This document shows positions 27,201-38,412 of a DNA stretch of 64,000 nucleotides, one piece after another. Each line of letters begins with the position of its first letter. Within the stretch, counting starts at the first letter, position 1. Origin of the DNA: Rhizomicrobium sp. (GTDB lineage Bacteria; Pseudomonadota; Alphaproteobacteria; Micropepsales; Micropepsaceae); NCBI GenBank assembly GCA_037200985.1, contig JBBCGJ010000001.1, forward strand, positions 3,820,756 through 3,884,755. The letters run 5' to 3'. Both the position numbers and the translations under genes were made by a program. Below the pieces are notes generated by a model. It ran no database searches. It was not told the origin of the DNA and was given only the letters and a program-made list of their open reading frames with translations.

Positions 27201-27929
27201 ATGGCCGGCAAGCGAGCCAATGTACGCAAAAGACGTGTCCCAACTGGGCCTATCGCAAATCAGATTTTTATAGGGTGCCCATGGAAAACTGTCAGGCCAA
27301 AATACATCACTATCACGGAGAGGTTCTCGAAAAAATATCCGGTCTCTTTCATTATTGTTGGAAAGGAGAAGGAGCACTCCGCAGAGGATCTTCTCGGGCT
27401 AATTAAAGGCAAACTGGAGTCATCCAGCGGCGCCATATTTGATGTTTCAGGCGGCAATGCCAATGTCTCTCTCGAATTTGGTTATGCTGAAGCTATGGGG
27501 GTTCAAAGCGCGCTTTACTTAAACACTCACCAAATGGGGACTCGACGCGGAGGCGGGGCCGCAATTATTTCCGACCTCGCAGGCAAGCGACGTCGGGAGT
27601 ACAAAAATGAGGCTAGGCTTTCCGAACTGTTGGGCGAGTACACAAAGAATCATCCATTTACATTGCGCTTCGAGCAGGCCCTTCGGAGATCGCTAAAGAG
27701 TGCGTCAAAAGGGGCCAAGAAGCGGACACGAGCCCTTACCCTCAAGATAATCCACTACCTTGACGATAAAATATCAGTAAGGCGCAGCGATCTAACGAAC
27801 CACATCTTGGCGCTTCACAATGGCTACAAAGCCAAAGAGGTGGAGCAAGGGTTGAAGATGCTTCACAAAGAAGGTCTGATCAAAGTAAGCGAAGGAAGAT
27901 ATTCAGACGTCTATATCTTTTCAGAATAG
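27201..27929 (+). CDS. Predicted nucleotide-sensing (TIR/deoxyribosyltransferase-like) protein with winged helix
   Basis: 242-residue protein following the methyltransferase by 14 bases. Residues about 20-105 read as a Rossmann-like alpha/beta domain (NQIFIGCPW..., SFIIVGKE, then AIFDVSGGNANVSLEFGYAEAMG). The N-x-N-V-x-L-E-F-G-Y-A pattern with Glu92 resembles TIR-like and nucleoside 2-deoxyribosyltransferase-like proteins. Residues about 115-140 (ISDLAGKRRREYKN) suit the same fold. Residues about 175-242 look like a winged helix (RRSDLTNHILALHNGYKAKEVEQGLKMLHKEGLI). Clearly lower in GC than surrounding genes. Function unproven; a defence accessory or regulator is my inference. Confidence 0.6.
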   Translation: MAGKRANVRKRRVPTGPIANQIFIGCPWKTVRPKYITITERFSKKYPVSFIIVGKEKEHSAEDLLGLIKGKLESSSGAIFDVSGGNANVSLEFGYAEAMGVQSALYLNTHQMGTRRGGGAAIISDLAGKRRREYKNEARLSELLGEYTKNHPFTLRFEQALRRSLKSASKGAKKRTRALTLKIIHYLDDKISVRRSDLTNHILALHNGYKAKEVEQGLKMLHKEGLIKVSEGRYSDVYIFSE

Positions 27930-28018
27930 CTGTTTCACCGGCGCCTGCTCCGACGCTCTCCGGTAAGTTCGGCCAGTTCGCTGCTTCAACTGGCGCGCGC
28001 TTTCCCAATTCCATGCCT

Positions 28019-28061
28019 GATCCGGCTTTGCCGGATCGATCTCCTCAGCTCCCGGGGAGAT
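28019..28061. repeat. Two adjacent stem-loops after the defence island
   Basis: GATCCGGC-TTT-GCCGGATC (28019-28037) is a perfect 8-bp hairpin, followed by ATCTCC...GGAGAT (28039-28061). They lie between the island's last gene and the convergent PAS gene and could end transcription from either side. The rest of 27930-28150 shows no gene. Confidence 0.55.
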
Positions 28062-28150
28062 GGAATCCTCGGCGCCGCATAACCCACTGCCTTGAGCAAG
28101 TCCTAGTCGGGGGGCGGAGCAGGCATCTTCTGGCTAGCGGCGCGCTCTAA

Positions 28151-28786
28151 CTAAAGCTGTATCCGCAGATTCGAAATAATGATCCGCTTCTCCAGCTCGA
28201 TCTGGTTGATCGTCGACCAGCTCACCTGCGGCAGCACCACGCTCAAATCGTATTCCGACTTGGTCAGGAAATCGATCGCGCCCAGGACGCGGTCGACCTT
28301 GATGCCGTCCTCCGACAAGGGCAGCGCAAGGTGCTCGATGTTCAGCGTCGTGCCGCTCTCGGTCGTGATCGTCGCCTCGTCCACCACCGCCATGCGCATC
28401 TTCACGGCGCAGAGCAGGTTCTTGCGCCACTCCTCCTCCCAGCCGCCGATCTGAAGGTCGAGCAGGATGCGCTCGGAGCCCTCGATCTTGAAGTTCTGTA
28501 CCAGGTTGCCGCCCATCAGGCGGAACTTGAACCAGATGCCGTCGTCGTCCGTCATCACCTGCGCGATGTAGACGTAAGGCAGCTCGGCCTTGATCGAGTT
28601 GGGGTCGATGTCGGCGCGCGCCGGCAGGTCGCGGTCGTCGCGGGCGTGAATCCAATGGGCGAACACCGCGGCGTTGCGCCGGCTCGAAAGCACCAGATGC
28701 ATGTCGCGGCAACCTTTCCGGCCATCGATCGACGGGTGCCGCCGAGAGTCCGGCGTCAGGCGCAAATGCGACTCGGGAACTTGCAT
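28151..28786 (-). CDS. PAS-domain protein (PAS_5-like)
   Basis: 211-residue single-domain protein. Residues about 55-110 (RDLPARADIDPNSIKAELPYVYIAQVMTDDDGIWFKFRLMGGNLVQNF) match the alphaproteobacterial PAS_5 family, which senses unknown ligands and lacks an output domain. An internal ATG at 28702 with AAAGG upstream is a possible alternative start giving 184 residues. Role likely regulatory or sensory; no partner kinase adjoins it. Confidence 0.75.
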   Translation of the reverse strand: MQVPESHLRLTPDSRRHPSIDGRKGCRDMHLVLSSRRNAAVFAHWIHARDDRDLPARADIDPNSIKAELPYVYIAQVMTDDDGIWFKFRLMGGNLVQNFKIEGSERILLDLQIGGWEEEWRKNLLCAVKMRMAVVDEATITTESGTTLNIEHLALPLSEDGIKVDRVLGAIDFLTKSEYDLSVVLPQVSWSTINQIELEKRIIISNLRIQL

Positions 28787-28957
28787 ATCATGTCCGTTCG
28801 GACGCGGGAAATCATGGAGGGGCGGCTCGGATGCCGTGTTAGCCGCTCAAGGCTGCGCAATCGACGGCAAACGAACCCGTTGCTTGTGATGTCCCGCGAC
28901 TGCGGCCATCCCGCTTCATCAAACATCGACCTGAATCAGCGAGGCGATGTCACCTGG

Positions 28958-28979
28958 ATGGCCCGCATTCGCGGGCCAT
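28958..28979. repeat. REP-like palindrome near uvrB end
   Basis: ATGGCCCGC-ATTC-GCGGGCCAT, a perfect 9-bp stem. Lies between the PAS gene promoter side and the uvrB stop (29014), so it may act as the uvrB terminator region. The rest of 28787-29013 shows nothing recognisable. Confidence 0.55.
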
Positions 28980-29013
28980 GACAGTGGAATTGGGTTTCCG
29001 CCTGCTACGGACC

Positions 29014-31539
<2,526 letters not shown>

Positions 31540-31652
31540 GCCGCCAATATAAGCGGCCAGGACCGCCTTTGCAGCCCGGCACCGGCCGCCTGCTGACAGA
31601 AAGATGCACTGCAAGACGCGATGCATGCTACGGTGGTGGCCGAGGAATTCGC

Positions 31653-33449
31653 ATGACCGCCGCCCAGACGGACGTCTGCTTCGTTGTGCCGGATTTCTCC
31701 TCGGTGCAGCACACGCCGATCGGCGTCTCGGTGCTGACGGCGGCCTGCCGGGCCCAGGGCCTCACGGTCGGCTCGGTCTACGCCAATCTCCTCCTGGCGG
31801 CGCGCGTCGGTTACGACGTGTACGAGGAAATCTGCGCCATCCTGCCGACGAAGCAGACCGGCGAATACGTCTTCAAGCCCTTCGCCTACCCGCCCGAGAT
31901 CCTCGCGACGATTCCGGACGGCGACCTGCCGCCGCGCTCGCGCGAGCTCGTTGCCGCTGTGGAACCGGCGATCGCCGCGCATCTGCACGAGGTCGTGGCC
32001 GCCATCGCGGCGCACCGCCCCCGCATCGTCGCGCTCACCAGCACCTTCCAGCAGAACATGGGCGCCTTCGCGATCGCGCGGCGCGTGCGCGTGGCGCTGC
32101 CCGATGCGCTGATCGTGATCGGCGGCGCGAATGTCGCGGGCGTGATGGCGACCGGCCTCGCCCGCGTGTTCGACTGCGTGGATTATTTCTTCGACGGCGA
32201 AGGCGACACCGTCTTTCCGGCGTTCTGCGAGGATTATCTGCGCCGCGGCGTGCGGCCGGCGTCGCGCATCGTCGCCTGCGAACCCGTCTCGGACATGGCG
32301 GCGTCCCCCGCCGCGGACGAATCCGATTTCATGGCGGCGCTGCGCGAACTCCAGGACGCCGGCCGGCTGCCGGCCGCGCTGCCGCACTACGCCGACTACG
32401 AATCCTCGCGGGGCTGCTGGTGGGGCGTCAAGAACCACTGCACCTTCTGCGGCCTCAACGCCAAGGGCATGGCGTTCCGCGAAAAAAGCGCCGACCGCGT
32501 CGTCGAGGAGATCGCCGAGGTCGCGGCGCGGTGGCCGGGGCGGGTGGTCCGCACCGTCGACAACATCATGCCGACCAGCTTTTTCGCGAACGTCCTGCCG
32601 CGCCTGGCCGCCAAGGCGCATCGCCCGGAGCTGTTCTACGAGGTCAAGGCGAATCTCAAGGAGGCGCAGATCGCCCAGATGCGGCGCGCCGGCATCGCCT
32701 CGATCCAGCCGGGGATCGAATCCCTCTCGACCCCGGTGCTCAAGCTGATGCGCAAGGGCGTCTCGGCGCACCAGAACATCACCCTGCTGCGTCTCTGCGA
32801 GACCTATGGGATGCGGGTCGGCTGGAACCTGATCTACGGCTTTCCGGGCGAGACGCGCGAACATTATCGCGAGTCCCTGGCGCTCATGCCGCTGATCGCG
32901 CATCTGCGCCCGCCGGACGGCTTTTCGCGCATCATGCTCGATCGCTTCAGCCCCTATCACAGCGACAGCGAAAGCTTCGGCATCGCCGGATCGGTGCCGT
33001 TCGAAAGCTATTACGGTCTCTACCCGCCGGACGCGCCGCTCGACGACATCGCCTATCACTTCTGGGGGCGCTACACGACGCCGCTGCTCGACGACGCGCC
33101 GTTGCGCGCCGAGCTGGCCGCCGCGGTGGACCGCTGGCACAGCCTGTGGCGGGGCGGCGCCAGGCCCAGGCTCCGCTTGATGCGGACCGGGGGCGGCAAG
33201 CTGATCGTGGCGGACACGCGGGGCTTCGCCCTGCCGTCGCTGACGCCGCTTGCCGACGGCGCCGACGATGCGCTCGCCTTTTTCGAGCGCCCGCGCCGGC
33301 CCGGCGAGCTGTCGGACGCCGCCGCCGCCCATGTCGAAGAGCTCCTCGCGCGCCGCTTCGTCGTCGCGCATGAGGGGCTGCTGCTCAGCGTTGTCGTGCG
33401 CGAGCCGATAAAAGACCTCCAGCCGGTTGCGGCGCTCGCCACGGCGTGA
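31653..33449 (+). CDS. RiPP-maturation-type B12-binding radical SAM protein
   Basis: 598-residue enzyme with an N-terminal cobalamin-binding-like domain ([53 protein letters not shown]) and a radical SAM domain. The cluster motif is [19 protein letters not shown], with Cys255-x7-Cys263-x2-Cys266, the form seen in the 'RiPP maturation radical SAM protein 1' family. Further on are [16 protein letters not shown] and [15 protein letters not shown]. Start at 31653 has CGAGGA upstream. No precursor peptide or leader-binding protein is visible within several kb, so its substrate is unknown. Confidence 0.82.
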   Translation: MTAAQTDVCFVVPDFSSVQHTPIGVSVLTAACRAQGLTVGSVYANLLLAARVGYDVYEEICAILPTKQTGEYVFKPFAYPPEILATIPDGDLPPRSRELVAAVEPAIAAHLHEVVAAIAAHRPRIVALTSTFQQNMGAFAIARRVRVALPDALIVIGGANVAGVMATGLARVFDCVDYFFDGEGDTVFPAFCEDYLRRGVRPASRIVACEPVSDMAASPAADESDFMAALRELQDAGRLPAALPHYADYESSRGCWWGVKNHCTFCGLNAKGMAFREKSADRVVEEIAEVAARWPGRVVRTVDNIMPTSFFANVLPRLAAKAHRPELFYEVKANLKEAQIAQMRRAGIASIQPGIESLSTPVLKLMRKGVSAHQNITLLRLCETYGMRVGWNLIYGFPGETREHYRESLALMPLIAHLRPPDGFSRIMLDRFSPYHSDSESFGIAGSVPFESYYGLYPPDAPLDDIAYHFWGRYTTPLLDDAPLRAELAAAVDRWHSLWRGGARPRLRLMRTGGGKLIVADTRGFALPSLTPLADGADDALAFFERPRRPGELSDAAAAHVEELLARRFVVAHEGLLLSVVVREPIKDLQPVAALATA

Positions 33450-33527
33450 TTCGCTCCGCCCGAAGCCGCCTTCCCGCCGGCTTCGAAATTCAGGCACAAT
33501 GCCCGCGGATTTGGAGCGACCGACACC

Positions 33528-34076
33528 ATGCACCAGCGCAAACTCATCGAAGCCGCTCTCGAAAGCATCCTTTTCAATTCCCGCTGGCTGATGGCGCCGG
33601 CCTATGTCGGGCTGGTGGTCTCGCTCGCCATGCTGCTCATTACCTTCGGCCGCGCATTGATCGAGGCGCTGCCGCTCGTCATGCATATGACGAACGAGGA
33701 GATCATTCTCCTGGTGCTGTCGCTGATCGACCTGTCGCTGGCGATGAACCTCGTCCTGATCGTGGTGTTCTCCGGCTACGAGAATTTCGTCAGCAAGATC
33801 GACACCGGCGAGAGCGAGGACCGGCCGGACTGGATGGGCACGCTCGATTTCTCCGGCCTCAAGATGAAGCTGATCGGCTCCATCGTGGCGATCAGCGCGA
33901 TCTCGCTCCTGCGCGCCTTCATGACCATCAGCGACTTCACCCAGCCGGTCGACAATGCAAGGCTGGGCTGGATGATCGGCCTGCACATGACCTTCATCGT
34001 CTCGGGCCTGCTCTTCGCCATCATGGACTGGGTGGCGTCGAAGATCGGCGAAGGCGAAGAGCCGGTGAACGACTGA
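33528..34076 (+). CDS. UPF0114 (YqhA-like) membrane protein
   Basis: 182-residue inner-membrane protein with three to four hydrophobic helices and the family's ESILFNSRWLMAPAYVGLVVSL start, VLSLIDLSLAMNLVLIVVFSGYENFVSK, and SIVAISAISLLRAFM. UPF0114 proteins have no established biochemical role. 78 bases after the radical SAM gene, so possibly but not surely co-transcribed. Confidence 0.9.
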   Translation: MHQRKLIEAALESILFNSRWLMAPAYVGLVVSLAMLLITFGRALIEALPLVMHMTNEEIILLVLSLIDLSLAMNLVLIVVFSGYENFVSKIDTGESEDRPDWMGTLDFSGLKMKLIGSIVAISAISLLRAFMTISDFTQPVDNARLGWMIGLHMTFIVSGLLFAIMDWVASKIGEGEEPVND

Positions 34077-34080
34077 GGCG

Positions 34081-34785
34081 TCAGACGGCGGCGCTTTCGA
34101 AGTCGGGGTAGTAGCGGCGCATCATCCGCTCGCCATAGGCGACCAGATTGTCGTGGCGCAGCGCCGCGTCGCGCAGGCCGGATTCGAAGAACGGCGTCAG
34201 GATGCCGGCCAGCATGGCGAAGGCGGTGGCGTCGGCGCCGCATGGGTCGTCGCCCATCAGGAAGCGGTTGTCGTCCAGAAGGACCGAAAGGCTCTTCAGG
34301 CTGCGCCCCGCCAGCCAGACGATCTCGTCCGGCGTGTGCCGCCCGAGGCCCTGGCCGTGCAGATAGGCGCGCACCTGCTGGCGCGCGCCCTCCCGCACGC
34401 CCTCCGGCGCGCCGTCGAAGAAATGCGCCGGGCCTTTCGCGAAATTGGCGTCCTCGATCCAGCGCGCGTGCAGCAGGGCGAAATAGAGGTGGTCCTCCAG
34501 CATCCGTTCCGCCGACCAGGCGACGGCCTTCTGCTGCGGCGTCAGCGCGGAATCGAAATCGGCGCCATGCGCCTCTTCCAGGTGGTGCCGGATGAAGGTC
34601 GAATCCGCGATCAGGACGCCGTCATCGGCGATGAAGGGCACCTTGCCCTTGGGCGATTGCGGCGGCGCGGCGCGCTCGCGGGCATAGGAAAGCCCGGCCA
34701 TGCGGAGCTGGGTCTCGGTCTTCATCACGAAAGGGCTGGGGTCGGGCAGGCCGAAAGCCGGGCCGAAGCTGTACAGGGTGATCAT
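34081..34785 (-). CDS. Glutathione S-transferase-like protein
   Basis: 234-residue thioredoxin-fold plus helical GST protein: ITLYSFGPAFGLPDPSPFVMKTETQLRMAGLSY, SPKGKVPFIADDGVLIADSTFIRHHLE (the cis-Pro and Ser/Thr GSH site) and a metaxin-like C-terminal helix set. Start at 34785 has GAGGGACC upstream; the longer frame is not family-like. It is divergent from a WYL-domain regulator, with a shared inverted repeat between them, so it is a probable target of that regulator. Confidence 0.85.
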   Translation of the reverse strand: MITLYSFGPAFGLPDPSPFVMKTETQLRMAGLSYARERAAPPQSPKGKVPFIADDGVLIADSTFIRHHLEEAHGADFDSALTPQQKAVAWSAERMLEDHLYFALLHARWIEDANFAKGPAHFFDGAPEGVREGARQQVRAYLHGQGLGRHTPDEIVWLAGRSLKSLSVLLDDNRFLMGDDPCGADATAFAMLAGILTPFFESGLRDAALRHDNLVAYGERMMRRYYPDFESAAV

Positions 34786-34830
34786 CGCGCAGGTCCCTCG
34801 AAATAGCCGCCTTTTCTTGAGCGTCGCCTC

Positions 34831-34848
34831 CTGACAACATGCTGTCAG
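34831..34848. promoter_or_regulatory. Inverted repeat between GST and WYL regulator genes
   Basis: CTGACA-ACATGC-TGTCAG, a perfect 6-bp-arm inverted repeat midway between the divergent starts at 34785 and 34880. Its position is that of a shared operator for the YafY-type regulator. Confidence 0.5.
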
Positions 34849-34879
34849 CAGTCTGGCAGCAGGGTGGGGCGAGCGAACG

Positions 34880-35620
34880 ATGGCGGCCATGCGACGGGCG
34901 GAACGGCTTTTCCAGATCATCCAGATCCTGCGCCGGTCCAAGCGCCATCCGATCCGTGCGAACGACATCGCGGAGGAGCTGGAGACCTCGCTGCGCACGG
35001 TCTATCGCGACATCGCGCAGCTCCTGGCGGAGCGCGTGCCGATCCGCGGCGAGGCCGGCATCGGCTATATCCTGGAGGACGGCTTCGACATGCCGCCCCT
35101 GATGCTGACGGCCGACGAGATCGAGGCGGCGATGCTGGGCGCGCAATGGGTGATGGGTCGCGGCGACGAAGGCCTGGTGCGCGCGGCGCGCGACCTGGTC
35201 GCCAAGATCGGCGCGGTGGTGCCGGCGCATCTGAAGCCGCTGGCGCTCGATTCCACGCTGCACTCGCCCAATTGGCGGTGCATCGAGACCGATGCGGTCG
35301 ACATGGCGCGGGTGCGCGCCGCGATCCATGCCCAGACCAAGATCCGCCTCGCCTATGGCGACGAGCAGGGGCGCGAGACCGAACGCACGATCTGGCCGAT
35401 CGCGGTCAGCTATTGGGATACGGTGCGCGTGGTGGTGGGCTGGTGCGAATTGCGCAAGGCCTTCCGCAGCTTCCGCACCGACCGCGTGCGCGCCGCCGAT
35501 TTCACGGCCGAGCGCTATCCGATCCCGCGCACGCGGCTGACGGCGCAATGGCGGAAGGAAATGAACGAGCAGGTCGAACGCGGCGATTACAAGAAGCGCC
35601 GGGCGGCGCAGCGCACCTGA
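34880..35620 (+). CDS. YafY-family HTH/WYL transcriptional regulator
   Basis: 246-residue regulator with an N-terminal helix-turn-helix (MRRAERLFQIIQILRRSKRHPIRANDIAEELETSLRTVYRDIAQL) and a C-terminal WYL domain (RLAYGDEQGRETERTIWPIAVSYWDTVRVVVGWCELRKAFRSFRTDRV). WYL domains sense ligands, often nucleic acid fragments or metabolites. Probably controls itself and the divergent GST. An internal ATG at 34889 is an alternative start. Confidence 0.9.
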   Translation: MAAMRRAERLFQIIQILRRSKRHPIRANDIAEELETSLRTVYRDIAQLLAERVPIRGEAGIGYILEDGFDMPPLMLTADEIEAAMLGAQWVMGRGDEGLVRAARDLVAKIGAVVPAHLKPLALDSTLHSPNWRCIETDAVDMARVRAAIHAQTKIRLAYGDEQGRETERTIWPIAVSYWDTVRVVVGWCELRKAFRSFRTDRVRAADFTAERYPIPRTRLTAQWRKEMNEQVERGDYKKRRAAQRT

Positions 35621-35764
35621 TCAGAAATGCGGCCCTTCGAGGACCCGCAAGGCCGCGACGGCGATCCACAGGGCAACGATGACCTGCATAAGCAGGGGGT
35701 GCGGCAGCCAGTCCGGCCGGTCCTGCACCGCAATATGACGTCTTTTTAAGCTTGGCGCCCGCAT
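35621..35764 (-). CDS. Small membrane protein (47 residues)
   Basis: Short frame encoding MRAPSLKRRHIAVQDRPDW then one hydrophobic helix (PLLMQVIVALWIAVAALRVL). AAGGGAA lies 5-6 bases before the ATG. It ends one base after the stop of the convergent WYL regulator. No family known; the Shine-Dalgarno and single clean transmembrane segment are the only support. Confidence 0.4.
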   Translation of the reverse strand: MRAPSLKRRHIAVQDRPDWLPHPLLMQVIVALWIAVAALRVLEGPHF

Positions 35765-36086
35765 ACCGTTCCCTTTTCGCCGCTGGCTTCCAGCCGCGGC
35801 GACGTGAAAAGCAACGCCCGCAAGATGGCGAGGTTCCTGCCTTTTTCGTTCCTCATCCGGTGAACAGTGGCGCAAAAGTGTTGATGACCGGTTGTCGGCG
35901 CGCGGATGGTCCCGGTTCGGAGGACGGCCGCGATATCCATTTACCCAAATCGGGTACCGGAGCCGTGGCGTCCCTCGCCGACTATTGGTACGCGAGGCCG
36001 ACAATTTCGCTCGTTGTGATTGCGCCGGCCTTGTCGGACGCGTTCGGCGTCGGCGCACCAGGTTTCGCAATCGCGTGGAGTAATCG
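35765..36086. other. Intergenic region upstream of HTH gene
   Basis: About 320 bases without a convincing gene. It should hold promoters for the divergent small membrane protein and the HTH protein at 36087. Frames here are open by GC bias but lack family-like sequence or Shine-Dalgarno sites. Confidence 0.4.
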
Positions 36087-36512
36087 ATGTCGAACCCGGA
36101 AGAGGCCCGTATCGCCGGGCGCCTCTCGATCGCCTACATGATGGCGATCGCCAGCGAAGTCCTGCGCCGCTTTCCGGTCGACATGCTCGATCTTCTGCTC
36201 ATCACCACGATCTCGAATTTCAACCTGCCGGGCGGCGGCGGGACGGGCGATCTGTCCGACCCGGCGCCGGCGCGGATCGGCGTCAGCCGCAATGCGGTCA
36301 GCCGCGCGATCAATGTGCCGCTCGAGACCGTCCGCCGGCGCGTCGCGGCGCTGATCGGCAAGAAAATCCTGATGGAGCGGCCCGACGGTATCGTCTTCTC
36401 GCCGGACAATCCCATCGGCTTGGGCAACAATGCCGACCTGTCGCAGTTCAATCTCGGCCTGCTGCGGCAGCTTTTCCGGGAGCTCAAGGCCAACGGGATC
36501 GATCTGGGCTAG
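36087..36512 (+). CDS. HTH-domain protein A (141 residues)
   Basis: 141-residue probable DNA-binding protein. The C-terminal half carries a helix-turn-helix (IGVSRNAVSRAINVPLETVRRRVAALIGKKILMERPDGIVF) like the winged helices of MarR/Crp-type regulators. The N-terminal part contains LLLITTISNFN. The following gene shares both features, indicating an old tandem duplication. Targets unknown. Confidence 0.7.
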   Translation: MSNPEEARIAGRLSIAYMMAIASEVLRRFPVDMLDLLLITTISNFNLPGGGGTGDLSDPAPARIGVSRNAVSRAINVPLETVRRRVAALIGKKILMERPDGIVFSPDNPIGLGNNADLSQFNLGLLRQLFRELKANGIDLG

Positions 36513-36577
36513 TTCGTCCGCGCGACTCTTGCGACAATCGCTTTTTGCCGCGCGCGACGGCTCGGGTTTGGCTGGAG

Positions 36578-37129
36578 ATGGACATGCAGGGAACCAAGGC
36601 GCCCCGTTCGAAACGCGTCATCGCGAAGGACGCCATGCCGGCGCCGGAGGCGCAGCTTCCCGATCCCGGCCCCTCGGTGCGCGATCATCCCTATTCGCGC
36701 TTCATCGCCCATTGCGTCGCCGAGTTCATCCTGCGCTCGGCCGAAGGCATGAGCGAGGTGTTCGACCACGACTACGAGGCGGCGGTCCTGTTCCTGACCA
36801 TCTCCAACCGCAATTCGGAGAAGGTGATGAACGATCCCAAGCTGCGCGAGGCCTATGGCAGCTACCAGGCGACGATCCCGCCCGAGCACACGCTTCTGAT
36901 CAACCGCATGGCGCTGGCGCGCGCCACCGGCCTGCCGCGCGAGACGGTCCGGCGCAAGGTGGCCAGGCTGATCGCGAAAGGCTGGGTGATCGAACTCGAA
37001 GGCGGTCTTCGGGCGCGGCCCGACCTGAACCGCCATCGGACCTATATCGCGAGCCTCGAACCGCAGGCGCAGAACCTGCGCCGCCTGTTCACCATGCTGC
37101 TCAGCACGGGCGCGCTCAATCCGGTTTAA
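36578..37129 (+). CDS. HTH-domain protein B (183 residues)
   Basis: 183-residue paralog of the preceding gene: AAVLFLTISNRNSEKVM corresponds to its LLLITTISNFN, and ATGLPRETVRRKVARLIAKGWVIELEGGL to its helix-turn-helix. It has an extra charged N-terminal arm. GGAG lies 6 bases before the ATG at 36578. A perfect 13-bp hairpin follows the stop. Confidence 0.7.
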   Translation: MDMQGTKAPRSKRVIAKDAMPAPEAQLPDPGPSVRDHPYSRFIAHCVAEFILRSAEGMSEVFDHDYEAAVLFLTISNRNSEKVMNDPKLREAYGSYQATIPPEHTLLINRMALARATGLPRETVRRKVARLIAKGWVIELEGGLRARPDLNRHRTYIASLEPQAQNLRRLFTMLLSTGALNPV

Positions 37130-37133
37130 GAAA

Positions 37134-37163
37134 TTTCCTCCCCCGCAACGGCGGGGGAGGAAA
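37134..37163. terminator. Bidirectional terminator-like hairpin
   Basis: TTTCCTCCCCCGC and its exact complement GCGGGGGAGGAAA around a 4-base loop, between convergent genes ending at 37129 and 37173. The flanking A and T runs would serve either direction. Confidence 0.7.
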
Positions 37164-37172
37164 GTCTCTTTC

Positions 37173-37568
37173 TTACTTTATCGCCGTCAGTTCGGTCGCC
37201 GCGTCGGTGGCGTCCTTCTGCGCGGTCTTGAGATCGGCCGCCGCGAGGCCGGCACGCGTCGTGTCGGCCGCCGCTTCGAGCTTCTTCTTCTTGGCCGCGT
37301 CGGCGGTGTCGGGAATGGCACCGTTACCCGAATTGGCGCAGGGGTTCATGTTCTTCGGGTCGAAGCCCGGACCGCCGGGGCCGACCAGGCAGTTCAGCGC
37401 ATGATGCAAATGCATCTGCGTGCCGGCCATGTCGGACGCCTGGCTCGCCAGATCGGCATGGGTCTGGGCGGTGACGATCTCGCCCGCGGGGTCCGCCGCC
37501 AGCACCGGCAGCGGCGCCAGCAGCAGCGCCGCGATGGCGGCGCCCATCAATACATCGCGCGTTCTCAT
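37173..37568 (-). CDS. Secreted protein of unknown function (131 residues)
   Basis: A signal peptide (TRDVLMGAAIAALLLAPLPVLAADP) precedes a mature part with QMHLHHALNCLVGPGGPGFDPKNMNPCANSGNG and an Ala/Lys-rich helical tail. Two cysteines could form a disulfide. ATG 37568 has AAGGAAAG upstream. It follows the SYLF protein by 10 bases, so the two exported proteins share an mRNA. No family recognised. Confidence 0.7.
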   Translation of the reverse strand: MRTRDVLMGAAIAALLLAPLPVLAADPAGEIVTAQTHADLASQASDMAGTQMHLHHALNCLVGPGGPGFDPKNMNPCANSGNGAIPDTADAAKKKKLEAAADTTRAGLAAADLKTAQKDATDAATELTAIK

Positions 37569-37578
37569 CGTTCTTTCC

Positions 37579-38247
37579 TTACCAGACGGTGGCCAGATTG
37601 CGCTGCAGCGTGCGGGTCGCGCGGTTGGTGAAGCGGTTGGCGAGGATGCCGGACACGGTCGCATTGCGGCCGTAGAAATCGCGGTTCGAATCGTCGTTCG
37701 CCTTCACGATCGAGCCGTTGAAGGTCAGGCCGCCATAGGCGCCGGTGCCCGAACTCCACACGATGATGTCGCCGCCGCGCACGGTGGTGGCGCCCTCGGC
37801 CGCCGAACTCAGCGTCACGACGGTCAGGCCGGCGCCGGCGCCGAGCTTCGCTTCGCCCTGCTGGATGCCGCGCAGGCCACGCTCGGTCATGATGATCATC
37901 ACGAGTTCCGCCTGCTGCAGACCGATCTGCAGGCCGAAAGAGGCCGAGGCGAGCGAGAAGAAGGCCGGCGAACTCCAGGTCCGGCCGCTGCGCTTGAGCA
38001 GAACGCCTTCGCCGCCCTCGGCGCCGAAGATGAAGCCGCCCTTGACCAGGCGGGGTACGATCAGCACGGCGCGGGCGCCATGGATCATGCGGGCGGCCTG
38101 CGCGAAAGCGGGGTCGCTGCGGAAATGGCTGACGGTACGGTTGGCGCGCGAGAGGAGCTCGGTTTCGTCCGAGGCCTGGGCGGCCGAGGCGCCCAGCAGG
38201 GCGGTGGCGAAGGCCGCAATGGCGGCGAGCTTGGCAAAGGCTTGCAT
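37579..38247 (-). CDS. Lipid-binding SYLF (Ysc84) domain protein
   Basis: 222-residue exported protein: signal peptide (AKLAAIAAFATALLGASAAQA), then the SYLF/DUF500 domain (ARAVLIVPRLVKGGFIFGAEGGEGVLLKR, WSSPAFFSLASASFGLQIGLQQAELVMIIMTERG, LGAGAGLTV, VWSSGTGAYGGLTFNGSIVKAND). SYLF domains bind phosphoinositides in eukaryotes; bacterial periplasmic forms are uncharacterised. Confidence 0.9.
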   Translation of the reverse strand: MQAFAKLAAIAAFATALLGASAAQASDETELLSRANRTVSHFRSDPAFAQAARMIHGARAVLIVPRLVKGGFIFGAEGGEGVLLKRSGRTWSSPAFFSLASASFGLQIGLQQAELVMIIMTERGLRGIQQGEAKLGAGAGLTVVTLSSAAEGATTVRGGDIIVWSSGTGAYGGLTFNGSIVKANDDSNRDFYGRNATVSGILANRFTNRATRTLQRNLATVW

Positions 38248-38412
38248 GGTCTTGGGGGTCCTTTTTGGGGGCGAGTTCCAGCCTAATCCCTCAGGCCGGG
38301 CTTATGAAGCCGATCCGTTTGTGTGCACCGCACAATACGGCGAAATTTCCCGCATCCTTGACGGGCACACTCTTAAACCCCACATCTCGTAAGTGGTTCC
38401 GGGGACGAACAG

